64,000 nucleotides of DNA, from assembly GCF_002149925.1 (NCBI RefSeq), contig NZ_MSLT01000012.1, forward strand, positions 124,001 through 188,000, given 5' to 3'. The position numbers and the translations under genes are program-made. Shown here in pieces: positions 20,542 through 29,619 of the stretch. The notes beneath the pieces were generated by a model that was given only the letters and a program-made list of their open reading frames with translations, did no database searches and had not been told where the DNA came from. Position 1 is the first letter of the stretch. Every line of letters starts with the position of its first letter. Origin of the DNA: Thioflexithrix psekupsensis. Its GTDB lineage: Bacteria > Pseudomonadota > Gammaproteobacteria > Beggiatoales > Beggiatoaceae.

Positions 20542-21210
20542 TTAATCAAAAAGATGTTCAATTTCGCGCAAATGGCGTTCCAATGACAATGAAAGCATAG
20601 AAGAAATGGTGAATAAAGTCGCCAATACATTCAAATTAGAATCCGCCTCGCTGGCAGCACGAATTCGCTCTAAAAAATGATAATTCACCGTTTGCATTTC
20701 TTTAAAGCGTTGTTTTAAGCCGTCAAAGTTAAGATCGAATTCGCCTGTTTTTTTATGGCGATAATATTGGTGTAATAGATAAGAGGATGTGACGCGAAAA
20801 ACGGTTTCATCCATAGATGCAAAAGGCAGGTGAAAAAATGCCATGCCGCGCATTTGTGCCAAAATAGGACAAGCACTACTGGCCATGACAAAACCAATAA
20901 TAGCGCGCAAACCCGTTTGGGCATCGGCACGTTTAAAATATTCTCGCTCAGGCGTTTTGACGTGAATATCTACCTCGTTGCACGAGATGACATCGGCAAA
21001 ACCTTGCAGAATTTCATAAGCATCAATTGCCACAGGGCAATGGGAAAACGTGGTTTTGTCCAACGGGCAATTGGGACATTGGTGAAATTCTAAAACTGTC
21101 CAATCAGGATAGGACGCGGGATCAAGAAGGTGTTCACGTGTTCGGTCGAATTCAACGCGATAATGTAACACCTTTCCATCGTCTATGGTAAAGGTATATT
21201 CAATAAACAT
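20542..21210 (-). CDS. DUF6901-like Cys-rich conserved protein, paralogue B
   Basis: A 222-residue paralogue of the gene at 19629-20318. By eye well over half of the positions are identical, and every Cys/His of the FHQCPNCPL...SHCPVAID block is kept. The RIRAASEADSNL segment near the C-terminus is almost identical in both. There is no signal peptide or membrane helix. The 223-bp gap to paralogue A has no gene and could hold a separate promoter, so the pair probably arose by tandem duplication. Function is unknown. Confidence 0.68.
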   Translation of the reverse strand: MFIEYTFTIDDGKVLHYRVEFDRTREHLLDPASYPDWTVLEFHQCPNCPLDKTTFSHCPVAIDAYEILQGFADVISCNEVDIHVKTPEREYFKRADAQTGLRAIIGFVMASSACPILAQMRGMAFFHLPFASMDETVFRVTSSYLLHQYYRHKKTGEFDLNFDGLKQRFKEMQTVNYHFLERIRAASEADSNLNVLATLFTISSMLSLSLERHLREIEHLFD

Positions 21211-21432
21211 ACGCCGTTTCCGGAAAAATAATTTAACAGGCTGTGGGCATCAGGTGACTAGACCAGTATTATCGACCGAATCGCCGCAAAATACCAACCT
21301 TTTATCCGTTGCCACACTCTCATTAACGGTTGTTATTAACGACTGTCATAACAATTTCATGGGTAGGCAACGCCGATGTCTTTAGGTTTGACCAGAAAGG
21401 GAACAGATTTGGAATTACGGAAGGTATAAGAT

Positions 21433-21519
21433 TGGTACCGAGGGTCGGAGTCGAACCGACACGGTGTCACCACCACCAGATTTTGAGTCTGGCGCGTCTA
21501 CCAGTTTCGCCACCCCGGC
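21433..21519 (-). tRNA. tRNA-Leu (anticodon CAA)
   Basis: On the minus strand an 87-nt tRNA reads GCCGGGGTGGCGAAACTGG at its 5' end and finishes in an encoded CCA. The anticodon stem CCAGA/TCTGG closes the loop CTCAAAA, so the anticodon is CAA and reads UUG. There is a long variable arm (about 15 nt), as expected for class II tRNA-Leu, and a standard T arm (GTCGG TTCGACT CCGAC). The acceptor stem has two G-U pairs, one of them terminal. Confidence 0.95.
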
Positions 21520-21737
21520 ATAAGGAAAGTTGCATTCTAGGTGAGTTTCACTATTTTGTAAAGTCTTTTTTGCACAAATTTGCACAAATCCATTTATTTA
21601 ATTTTAAATGAGGGGGTTGGGTCAGGCTGTTCTGCTTGCTCTTCTTAAAAGTACGGTATATTGTTTAGACATTGTGTAGATTTTTCTTAACACAAATAAT
21701 CAGGCTACAACTCAACTGTAATTAAATCAGGAGGCAT

Positions 21738-21827
21738 GTGAATCGTCTCTGTTCGACGATCTCGGCGATGCCGTGCGTTGGCAGAGGGGAAGCACTGAAC
21801 GCTTATGGCGAGATATTTTTCTCTTAA
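21738..21827 (+). CDS. Possible 29-codon leader ORF overlapping the next gene
   Basis: A perfect AGGAGG at 21729-21734 is followed after three bases by the GTG at 21738, which opens a 29-codon ORF ending at TAA 21825-21827. That stop lies inside the start of the FG-GAP gene (ATG 21805) in another frame. The FG-GAP ATG itself has only a distant AGGGGA. Translation of the short ORF could load ribosomes onto the longer gene. No peptide family is recognisable, so this is inference. Confidence 0.3.
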   Translation: MNRLCSTISAMPCVGRGEALNAYGEIFFS

Positions 21828-24552
21828 CGCCCCGTTGCTGTGTTTTCTGGCTTTGAGTATGCACTGCTCAATGGCGCAAGATACCACAGAACCTGCACCT
21901 AACGCAGAACCAATACCCATTGATGCCGTCGGGCATTCAAACACCCTTCCCTCCCCTCCCGTAATCGTGGATGACCCCGGTCAACCCGGCACCCAAATCA
22001 CCTTAGAATTCATTGTAGAAGGCCAAGTGCTGAATGAAGCCAATCAATTTTTAAGTGATGTAGAAGTGTCTCTGGGCGAATGGAAAACCACCAGTGATGC
22101 CAATGGCTATTATCAATTGGTGGGTTTAAGCGCGGGAACTTATCCTTTAACCGGCGAAAAAGCAGGTTATGTCTTTGAAACGCAACAAATTACCTTAGAC
22201 GATGAAAATCCTGTGTTATCAACCGTATTGCGCACAGTGGCCGGTGGTACGATTGCAGGTGAGCGGGTTATTGTGACTGGGGCGCATGTTTGTAAAACTA
22301 ATAACCGGGTCTCTTTCATGACTGAAGTGGGAGAACCCATTTACCGCTTTGATCCGGGTTTTGACAGTCAGGGGATTGTTCTGAGTGCGGCTGATTTTGA
22401 TCAAGACCAATCCAGCGATGTGGCTGTGAGCCAATTGGCTAAAGGTAACGACGTTTATTTGTTCAATGCCAAAGGGAAACATTTTGTCTCTATTGCCACC
22501 AACAGCAACGACAAAGGCGCAAACACGCAATTTGGTGACTTAGATGGAGACGGCAAAACAGAAATTATTGTCGCACAACAAAGTCCCGGCTCACGCTTGT
22601 ATTTGTATCAAGCCGATGGTAAAGCCATTCGTGCGGTGCCTGTTTTCCAAGAAGCGACTCCGTTTCATTTTGCGGTGGGCGATTTGACGGGTGATGGGCA
22701 GGCGGAATTGATTGTGACTAAAGCCGTTTCTGGCACAGAGGACAATGTCTATGTGTATGATGCCGAAGGAAAATTATTGACTTCTTTCCGTGCGTTAGCG
22801 AATGGCGATAAAGCACCGGGTGTGGTGGTGGCGGTTGGTCGTGTGACGCAGGCGGATCAAATGGCTATTGTGCTTGGTTTAGCAGAAACCAGCGAAACTT
22901 ATCAGGTTGCCGCTTATCAGATGAATGGAGAATTATTAGGAGAGTTCTCTGCTTTCAGTGACTTAGAGAATATCGCTGTCACCAATCGCCGTGCCATTCG
23001 AGATGGACGCGATGACGATGATGACGACGATGATAAAGATGATAAGGATGACAACGGCGATAAAGACGACGACAAAGAAGATGGCGAGGAAAAAGCAGAT
23101 AAGACAGAAAAAGCCTTAATTTGCCATAAAGGTCGTAAAACACTTGAAGTGTCTCAAAATGCCGTTCCTGCACATTTAGCCAGTGGTAGCACTTTGGGAG
23201 CTTGTGCCAGTGAATCGACTGATGATGACTCCGAAAATGCCAATGCAGGTTGCCAACTTCCTGATTTAAAAGGCTTATTGCTGACTGTGGGCGATGTATC
23301 TGGAGATGGGATTGCGGAAATTATTGTGAGTTTAGCGGGTGGGCGCGAAGTGCGCGTTTATCAGCTAAATGGCGAATTGGTACAAAGTTTCTTTGCCGTC
23401 GATCAAACGGCCGCATTAACGGCGTTGAGTTATGGCGAACGTATGGCGGTTGATTTACCGGTGGTGACAGAGTTACCCAGCGATCCAGAAGTGCCAGTGG
23501 AAGATGTCACGGTCATTGGTACGCCAGATAAACCGGTGGTTATCGAAAATCGTGTGATTAAAGGTACTGTTCGTGTGGCGCACACGGTGATTGTCAATGT
23601 CAAATTCGATGTGAGTGCGCGTTTGGTGGTTGGTCCGGGAGTGAAATTCCGTCATAAGAAAGACATCCCAGTGAAATTGAAATTAACTCCCGCCTTCCCA
23701 AAAATCAAAAAAGCTAAACGAGTCAAAGGCATGAACGTTACTTTTGATGCGGTGGATTTGACCCAAACGAGCATTGTTGAAGATGCGCCGCCGGTATTAG
23801 AAGACATCAAAGTGATGTTCCCCGGTGAAAATATTACGCAAAATGTGGACGACGGACACATCGAAGTGGATCAAGGGGATAATGTGTACGCGGTTGTTCC
23901 TGTTGAGGTGGAACAAGCCGAAGAAAATGCGCCGGCGGGTGTTTCAATGACGACGGATGGTCGGGTAATTTTTATCACCACTCGCGGACAACGTATTGTT
24001 ACTTATGCCACCCCACAACATGGAACCAGTTTTGTGATGGCGTTGGAACAAAACGGCTTGAGCGATCTGACCTTCAACATAACGGGACAACTGGCCGTCA
24101 AAATGACCCAACACAAATCAAAACGAGCTTGTGCGCGAGCGGCTTTGGGATCAGAAGTGGTGACGGCTGAGATGAGTGTAGGGGGTTTTTCGGTGGCTTC
24201 GCCTTACATTTTGAACCGTCGCTTGTCGGGTTATGTGTTTGTTGACCGCAAGGGGAAAAAACGTAAACAATATGTGTATCCTATGGCCGCTTATCCTGAG
24301 CTGTTAATGAATCTCTCGATTAAAGGCAGCAACGCCAAACAAATCGAGTTGCAACAAGATGGTTTAGTGACTTTCACCTTAGGAACACGGGTATTGGTGG
24401 GCGTTTTGGATTACGAAGTGACGGTTGGCGGTAAAGCAGAGCGAGCCGGTGTGGAGTTTTCTACCACCGATGACCTCAATGGAGACCGTATTGAAGACAT
24501 CGTCATTACTTATCCCACGGGCGAAACTCAAGCGGTTTATTTAATCGAATAA
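21805..24552 (+). CDS. Secreted FG-GAP/VCBS-repeat protein with Asp-rich linker
   Basis: A 915-residue exported protein. A signal peptide ends near CSMAQ. A carboxypeptidase-regulatory-like beta-sandwich follows (about 70-140, FIVEGQVLNEANQFL to YVFETQQI). FG-GAP-type repeats (about 180-400) carry Ca-binding-like DxDxDG loops (FDQDQSSD, GDLDGDGKTE, GDLTGDGQAE). A highly acidic stretch (about 398-430) is almost entirely Asp, Lys and Glu. It is followed by a CHKGRKTLEVSQNAVPAHL...GAC cassette, a motif I know from other bacterial extracellular proteins. The C-terminal region has a further FG-GAP (DDLNGDRIED). It is probably a surface or matrix protein that needs calcium. A terminator follows at 24589. 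Confidence 0.8.
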   Translation: MARYFSLNAPLLCFLALSMHCSMAQDTTEPAPNAEPIPIDAVGHSNTLPSPPVIVDDPGQPGTQITLEFIVEGQVLNEANQFLSDVEVSLGEWKTTSDANGYYQLVGLSAGTYPLTGEKAGYVFETQQITLDDENPVLSTVLRTVAGGTIAGERVIVTGAHVCKTNNRVSFMTEVGEPIYRFDPGFDSQGIVLSAADFDQDQSSDVAVSQLAKGNDVYLFNAKGKHFVSIATNSNDKGANTQFGDLDGDGKTEIIVAQQSPGSRLYLYQADGKAIRAVPVFQEATPFHFAVGDLTGDGQAELIVTKAVSGTEDNVYVYDAEGKLLTSFRALANGDKAPGVVVAVGRVTQADQMAIVLGLAETSETYQVAAYQMNGELLGEFSAFSDLENIAVTNRRAIRDGRDDDDDDDDKDDKDDNGDKDDDKEDGEEKADKTEKALICHKGRKTLEVSQNAVPAHLASGSTLGACASESTDDDSENANAGCQLPDLKGLLLTVGDVSGDGIAEIIVSLAGGREVRVYQLNGELVQSFFAVDQTAALTALSYGERMAVDLPVVTELPSDPEVPVEDVTVIGTPDKPVVIENRVIKGTVRVAHTVIVNVKFDVSARLVVGPGVKFRHKKDIPVKLKLTPAFPKIKKAKRVKGMNVTFDAVDLTQTSIVEDAPPVLEDIKVMFPGENITQNVDDGHIEVDQGDNVYAVVPVEVEQAEENAPAGVSMTTDGRVIFITTRGQRIVTYATPQHGTSFVMALEQNGLSDLTFNITGQLAVKMTQHKSKRACARAALGSEVVTAEMSVGGFSVASPYILNRRLSGYVFVDRKGKKRKQYVYPMAAYPELLMNLSIKGSNAKQIELQQDGLVTFTLGTRVLVGVLDYEVTVGGKAERAGVEFSTTDDLNGDRIEDIVITYPTGETQAVYLIE

Positions 24553-24588
24553 TCACGTTTAAATAACAGGCCATATTTGCCCAAAGAT

Positions 24589-24624
24589 AAAGGCACATTT
24601 CAGAGATGAGTGTGCCTTTATTTT
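24589..24624 (+). terminator. Rho-independent terminator after the FG-GAP gene
   Basis: A perfect 9-bp stem AAAGGCACA / TGTGCCTTT (24589-24597 and 24611-24619) with a 13-nt loop is followed by ATTTT. It lies 37 bp after the stop codon. Confidence 0.75.
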
Positions 24625-24652
24625 ATGTATTATTTTGTTCATTTTTTTCATA

Positions 24653-24682
24653 TTGAAAGACTTGTGTTAATATGCGTATCAT
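24653..24682 (+). promoter_or_regulatory. Candidate sigma-70 promoter of fimV
   Basis: TTGAAA at 24653-24658 and TATCAT at 24677-24682 are separated by 18 bp, and lie about 70 bp before the fimV ATG and after the upstream terminator. The match is by eye only. Confidence 0.4.
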
Positions 24683-24754
24683 TTAGCCAAGCGCGATGGC
24701 TTATTAAACCGAATCAACCCGCTTAAACAAAATTCTAAATGAATCAGGCAAATA

Positions 24755-26221
24755 ATGATGTGCAGCAGAAAATTATCCATGTACTTGGTATTGATAGTGG
24801 GCTTGTTACAACTGCCTTATTTACTGGCACAACCCCTCGCCACCGATTCTATCGAAATTTACGGGCCTATCAAAAGTGGTGAGTTATTATGGGATATTGC
24901 GTTAAAACTACGTCCCAATGATACCGTGTCTCGTTACCAAACCATGCAAGCGATTTTAGCGGTTAATCCTCATGCGTTTAGTGTTGAATGCAATTCAAAT
25001 TCTCCATTGAAGACGGGAGAATTGTTGCGTATCCCCACGATTCAAGAAATACAAAAATTAACCGCCGCAGAAGCCCGGCGGCAATTCTCAGAACAAACCG
25101 AACAATGGCGTGCCGCTCGCAAAAGTGGCGAAGAAATACAATGTCCCCGCTCAACATCTGTCGCTGCCGTTGAACGCGTAGAAACTGTGGTTACAGAAAC
25201 TCGTCCCGTAGCGACTCCGCCTGCTGCTGTTCCTGAAACCATTTCCCAACGCCAAGAACAACGGCCGCCATTGAGTCCGATTCTTTCCCTCCCGCCGCCT
25301 CATCGCGTAGAACAAACGACAGTGACAACCGAAGTGCAGCCCCCGCCGCCGATTCCTCCGACTCCTCCCCCGTCACCTGTTTTTGTAGAACTTCCTAAGC
25401 CAGAAATGTCATACTTAACATGGTTAGAACAATCTGCGTGGGTGAGCGAATTAAAAAACAGTATGCCGCAATTACCTTTATGGATTATAGTGACTATTTT
25501 AGGATTATTACTGATTATTGTGGTGTTATTGTTTATGCTAATTCTGCTGTTATTGAGACGGGCAAAAAATCCTTCTCCTCCCGCCCCTCATTATCCTATT
25601 GATACCGTAAAATCATTTTCTCCCGAAAATAATGCACCGCCTAAAATGTCGAGTGCCGTATGGGGAGAATTACCCACAAAAAAGTCTGAATCGGCGCGTG
25701 GTTTTTCACAGCCCCCCATCCCCCCTTATGACTTTATTGAGCAACAATTGGCACACATTCGCAGTTGCTTGGCGAACGAAGGCGAAACGCAAGCGGTGCG
25801 CATTTTGTTACACGAAGTCATGACTCGCGGCACACAACAACAGCAAGCACAAGCCGAACAATTACTGGATATTGCAAGAAAAATGCACTGGTTAGAAGAG
25901 AGAAGTCCGCGCCACACTGATGAAAATACAGAAAATCCCGCTCCCCAACAAGAAGAAGATTATTTTCCATTACAACGCTATTTACCCGAAGAACAGGCGC
26001 GAATTTTTGAAATTATCGATAAAATATTTGGTTTATTAGACAAAGAACTATCGGCTAATGGTCAATTAGTCGAAGCCTATATGAACCGTTATCAACGAGA
26101 AGATTTTTGGGACACGCGGCAATATAAAGTGATTGATAAAGTACAAACGCCTTTGGTCGATCCCGATTCCCAAACAGAAAGCAAAGGCCGCGATCCAAAA
26201 ACAGCCCCACGGCATTTGTAA
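24755..26221 (+). CDS. fimV: FimV-family polar/pilus-assembly protein
   Basis: A 488-residue protein with the FimV N-terminal LysM-like domain after its signal peptide (about 1-26): IEIYGPIKSGELLWDIALKL, QAILAVNPHAF and LKTGELLRIPTIQE. A Pro-rich linker (about 150-215) leads to one transmembrane helix (about 244-268, rich in Leu, Ile and Val), followed by a cytoplasmic acidic part with a helical repeat segment. In other bacteria FimV/HubP organises the cell pole, type IV pili and chemotaxis proteins. Homologues are usually much longer (often 700-1,000 residues), so this is a short form with a reduced C-terminal TPR region. Two adjacent ATGs are possible starts. Confidence 0.8.
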   Translation: MMCSRKLSMYLVLIVGLLQLPYLLAQPLATDSIEIYGPIKSGELLWDIALKLRPNDTVSRYQTMQAILAVNPHAFSVECNSNSPLKTGELLRIPTIQEIQKLTAAEARRQFSEQTEQWRAARKSGEEIQCPRSTSVAAVERVETVVTETRPVATPPAAVPETISQRQEQRPPLSPILSLPPPHRVEQTTVTTEVQPPPPIPPTPPPSPVFVELPKPEMSYLTWLEQSAWVSELKNSMPQLPLWIIVTILGLLLIIVVLLFMLILLLLRRAKNPSPPAPHYPIDTVKSFSPENNAPPKMSSAVWGELPTKKSESARGFSQPPIPPYDFIEQQLAHIRSCLANEGETQAVRILLHEVMTRGTQQQQAQAEQLLDIARKMHWLEERSPRHTDENTENPAPQQEEDYFPLQRYLPEEQARIFEIIDKIFGLLDKELSANGQLVEAYMNRYQREDFWDTRQYKVIDKVQTPLVDPDSQTESKGRDPKTAPRHL

Positions 26222-26337
26222 TGGCTGGATTTGCCGCACAAAACGATGGGAGCAAACCGACAGGCTTTGCCCCCACGAAAGACACCCTATGGTCTCTCTA
26301 CGTCATAACCAATTCCAAAAAAGCAAGATGCCTTCGA

Positions 26338-27552
26338 TTACCACAAGAAAAACGCACCCAATCCGAGGGCATTAGAATCTTGGGCACCGCCGCTGCCATA
26401 CCACTCATTTTTAGAATAGTTATATTCAGCCGCAATCTTCAACCACGCATTTACATCGTGATAAAGACCCAGAGTCACCGAGCTTTGTTTTTCAATTTGA
26501 CGTGCGCCTGTGCTTAAACGCACCAATTGATCGGCGCGGGTTTCTTTTGTATCACTTTCTCCGTAACTCAAGCCCAACTTTGTCTTACCCATGGTATAAG
26601 TGGCTTGTGCCAAAAAGCCGTGGTTATCCCGCTCCTCGCCCACGCTGTCCAACGAATCCGAATCTAACATCAACGTAGAACCTAAGCCTTTGCCCACGTA
26701 ACCAGACAACACAAAACCCAGTCCCATGTCTAAATCGTAAGAAATCCCCCCAGCAATCCCTGAAGAGCGCACAGAATCACCACCCGTAGCGAAATCAGCA
26801 CTTTGCGTCATTGCGCTCACCCAGCCCAAAATACGCCCATTACCGAGGGGTGCGCCATAAGACAATTCCGCTTCAAAACGCGGCATATCAGTCTCTGTCG
26901 CAGACACATCGCCCGCAATCTTACTGGGATCAAAAATCCCCGCGCTCAATTTAAAACCACTGTAATCAGGTGTGGTGTAGCGAATACCTGCATTAAATTG
27001 CGGATACACATAACCATAACCGATGCGTCCCAATGTCGTGCCGCCGCCATCCACGCCACCTTGCACGCCCAAACCAAATAAGGTCATGTCCGTCAACAAG
27101 TTTTTACCTTGAAATAGGCTTAACGCACGCCCCATCAATACATCACCAAATTCCCCTTCCACCTTAAAAAAGGCTTCCCGAAAATCGACTTGAGAACCGA
27201 ACTGATTTTTTGTTTTTGCATTTTGTACTTGGGGGTAGAAACCAATGCGCGCACTGCCACGTAATCCATTAACAATCGGTGAACGGACGTTGAACGCGAA
27301 AACGGCGGGTAATAATCCCGTCCGCACCCGTGCCGAATCTTGATCACCGCTGATGGTGCCGCCGACAACATTGTCTGGTTTGGCATCGGGACGCTCTAAC
27401 ACTAAGAAGCTATTGACATTTCCATCAAAACTGACTTCCCAACCATTGTCCCCGCCCACCAGGACAACCGCCTGACTGACCGAACTCAACGCCAAACAAA
27501 CGCTGCCCACAGCGACCGATAAGTGAGTTTTTTTCCAGAAAACAGAGGTCAT
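26338..27552 (-). CDS. Gram-negative porin
   Basis: The ATG at 27552 (404 residues) is the sensible start: it has GGAG seven bases upstream and gives a clean signal peptide ending SSVSQA. A frame extending to 27666 adds a non-signal-like N-terminus. The mature protein starts VVLVGGDNGWEVSFDGNVN and consists of alternating beta-strands with periodic Gly and aromatic residues. LRGSARIGFYPQ and FKVEGEFGDVLMGRALSLF match the Porin_4/OmpC-like general porin family. It ends in LGLGAFFLW, with an aromatic last residue as required for BAM recognition. It should form a 16-strand trimeric pore; its selectivity cannot be read from sequence. Confidence 0.85.
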   Translation of the reverse strand: MTSVFWKKTHLSVAVGSVCLALSSVSQAVVLVGGDNGWEVSFDGNVNSFLVLERPDAKPDNVVGGTISGDQDSARVRTGLLPAVFAFNVRSPIVNGLRGSARIGFYPQVQNAKTKNQFGSQVDFREAFFKVEGEFGDVLMGRALSLFQGKNLLTDMTLFGLGVQGGVDGGGTTLGRIGYGYVYPQFNAGIRYTTPDYSGFKLSAGIFDPSKIAGDVSATETDMPRFEAELSYGAPLGNGRILGWVSAMTQSADFATGGDSVRSSGIAGGISYDLDMGLGFVLSGYVGKGLGSTLMLDSDSLDSVGEERDNHGFLAQATYTMGKTKLGLSYGESDTKETRADQLVRLSTGARQIEKQSSVTLGLYHDVNAWLKIAAEYNYSKNEWYGSGGAQDSNALGLGAFFLW

Positions 27553-27956
27553 AAGCATTCTCCAAACTTTGGTGGTATTTTTTAGCCTAAGAAAAATAAA
27601 AATTTGCTTTAGGTTGTGATGGCAACTGTATGATAGAAATGAATTTACCCCAGCAACAACCGACAAAACGGTTCGGCCTGAGCAATTCCAATTCTATTTT
27701 TATAAGTTTGGAAAAAGACTTTATTTTTCATTAAGATAAAACGAATTATTTTATCATTTATCTTTATTTTCAATAAAGCATAGCGAAACATGTCACGTTT
27801 ATGTAACAGTTTTAGACAGGAATGAGACAGTGTTGCAAAAGCGAGAGAGAAAACGAACAAGCCCTTGAAAAAATTAAACGAGAGGACAAAGCGATTCTGT
27901 TATATTGTCAATGGTTGTCACCATGAAAAATTTCAACCCAATGCGAGATGTATTAT
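27553..27956. other. Divergent promoter region of porin and thiE
   Basis: A 404-bp gap between the porin start and thiE. It is AT-rich and must hold both promoters. The minus-strand ORF inside it lacks a ribosome site. I looked for a TPP (thi-box) riboswitch before thiE and did not recognise one. Confidence 0.45.
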
Positions 27957-28595
27957 ATGTCATTATCTATTCAAGGACTTTATGCGGTTACGGATGGGAC
28001 TTTAATTCCCGACCACTGTTTTGCTTATAATGTAGAACAAGCCATTATTGGTGGAGCGCGGGTGGTGCAATATCGAGATAAAAACACCAATAAATTACGT
28101 AAATTAGAACAAGCCCAATCTTTACTTAAATTATGCCGTCATTACGGAGTTCCTTTAATTATCAATGATGATGTTTCATTAGCCAAACAAATAGGCGCAG
28201 ATGGGGTGCATTTAGGACAAGAAGATAGCCGTATTTTAACTGCCAGAGAAATGTTAGGCGATAAAGTTATTATTGGCGCGTCTTGTTATAATCAATTATC
28301 TTTAGCCGAGCGTGCCATTAGCGATGGCGCGAATTATATCGCTTTTGGCAGCGTTTTCCCCTCTCGAATTAAACCCAGAGCGGTGACTGCGCCTCTCACT
28401 TTATTACGTCAAGCCAGAGCGTTATTTTCTTGTCCAATTGTGGCGATTGGTGGCATTACGCCAGAAAATGCCCCCAGCGTATTAGAAACTGGAGTAGATG
28501 CAGTGGCGGTGGTTTATGGTGTTTTTGGGCAGCGCGATATTTTCTTAGCCGCACAACGTTATGCGAAATTATTCACACTCAAGGCCAAAGAATAA
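27957..28595 (+). CDS. thiE: Thiamine-phosphate synthase
   Basis: A 212-residue TIM-barrel enzyme that joins HMP-pyrophosphate and thiazole phosphate to give thiamine phosphate. Diagnostic segments are GLYAVTDGTL, ARVVQYRDKN (pyrophosphate-binding Gln and Arg), LIINDDVSLA, ADGVHLGQED, IIGASCYN, ANYIAFGSVFPSRIK and VAIGGITPEN. The length is normal for monofunctional ThiE. An ATG three codons upstream (27948) is equally open; I prefer 27957 because homologues begin MSLxGLY and GAG lies at a suitable distance. It is followed 40 bp later by arsS on the same strand. No other thi gene is present here. Confidence 0.93.
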   Translation: MSLSIQGLYAVTDGTLIPDHCFAYNVEQAIIGGARVVQYRDKNTNKLRKLEQAQSLLKLCRHYGVPLIINDDVSLAKQIGADGVHLGQEDSRILTAREMLGDKVIIGASCYNQLSLAERAISDGANYIAFGSVFPSRIKPRAVTAPLTLLRQARALFSCPIVAIGGITPENAPSVLETGVDAVAVVYGVFGQRDIFLAAQRYAKLFTLKAKE

Positions 28596-28635
28596 AATTA
28601 ATTCCAATAAAAAATCACACAGGAATTTCAAATTC

Positions 28636-29598
28636 ATGCTTTCTACCTTACCATTATTACAACCCAGTGATTTCCCCATTATTCAGCGTGAACATGTAGA
28701 AACATTACAAGTTAATATGGGTTATTTATGCAATCAACAATGTCAGCATTGCCACGTGAATGCAGGGCCAAAACGCCCCGAAAAAATGGACGCAGACACA
28801 GCACAAGTGATCATGAATTTCTTGCGTCAAAATACTCACATTCGTTGCTTAGATTTAACGGGGGGCGCGCCTGAATTAAATGCCCATTTTCGTCAATTGG
28901 TTAAATTTGGACGAGCGTTATCCTTGCGAATTATTGATCGTTGTAATTTGACGGTATTAAGCGAACCTGATCAATTGTCTTTAGCCGATTTTTTAGCCGA
29001 ACATCGCGTTGAAATTGTGGCTTCACTGCCTTGTTATTTAGAAGAAAATGTGGACAAACAACGAGGTAACGGAGTTTTTTCCCGCAGTATTGCGGGTTTA
29101 CGCCGTTTAAACGCGCTGGGATATGGTCAAGCCGATACGGGACTTATTTTAAATTTGGTGTTTAATCCCGCCGATGCCACTCTTCCGCCATCCCAAACTC
29201 AATTGGAAAGTGATTATCGTCTTTTTTTACAAGAAAAATATGGGATTATTTTTAATCAATTATTCACCTTATGCAATATGCCCATTCAACGTTTTGGCAG
29301 TTGGTTAATTTCGACGCGACAATTTAATAATTATCTCGAATTATTACGCAATAATTATTGTTCGGATAATTTGGATAAAGTCATGTGTCGTCGTTTATTA
29401 AGCGTAGATTGGCGGGGTTATATTTATGATTGTGATTTTAATCAAATGCTACAATTGCCCATACTTTCTAGCGATAATAAACCATTACATTTGAGCGAAT
29501 GGACAGAAAAAATAAACCACAATCAAACCATTCGTGTCGCCGAACATTGTTACGCCTGCACCGCAGGACAAGGCAGCAGTTGTGGTGGCGCATTATAA
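28636..29598 (+). CDS. arsS: ArsS-family radical SAM protein (arsenosugar biosynthesis type)
   Basis: The start at ATG 28636 follows AGGAA and gives 320 residues; the longer frame from 28561 overlaps thiE. The radical SAM cluster motif is CNQQCQHCHV (CxxxCxxC), followed by LDLTGGAPELN. The C-terminal half carries the second cluster-binding region with CRRLLSVDWRGYIYDCDFNQML, and ends in CYACTAGQGSSCGGAL, the hallmark of this family, some members of which are selenoproteins. Here all Cys are encoded by TGT or TGC, so it is the Cys form. No arsM methyltransferase is adjacent, so a role in arsenosugar synthesis rests on homology alone. Confidence 0.85.
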   Translation: MLSTLPLLQPSDFPIIQREHVETLQVNMGYLCNQQCQHCHVNAGPKRPEKMDADTAQVIMNFLRQNTHIRCLDLTGGAPELNAHFRQLVKFGRALSLRIIDRCNLTVLSEPDQLSLADFLAEHRVEIVASLPCYLEENVDKQRGNGVFSRSIAGLRRLNALGYGQADTGLILNLVFNPADATLPPSQTQLESDYRLFLQEKYGIIFNQLFTLCNMPIQRFGSWLISTRQFNNYLELLRNNYCSDNLDKVMCRRLLSVDWRGYIYDCDFNQMLQLPILSSDNKPLHLSEWTEKINHNQTIRVAEHCYACTAGQGSSCGGAL

Positions 29599-29619
29599 TT
29601 GCTTTTAAATCCAATTTAA

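Noticed and set aside
22979-23173. His/Arg-rich ORF antisense to the FG-GAP gene
   Set aside because: It is the complement of the Asp-codon run, so the His/Arg richness is an artefact.
27645-27860. 71-codon minus-strand ORF upstream of the porin
   Set aside because: It lies in the divergent promoter region, lacks a ribosome site and has no recognisable features.
27553-27956. TPP riboswitch upstream of thiE
   Set aside because: I did not find the conserved CTGAGA and ACCTGATC-like elements in order.
29540-29598. Selenoprotein form of ArsS
   Set aside because: The family includes selenoproteins, but all C-terminal Cys codons here are TGT or TGC.
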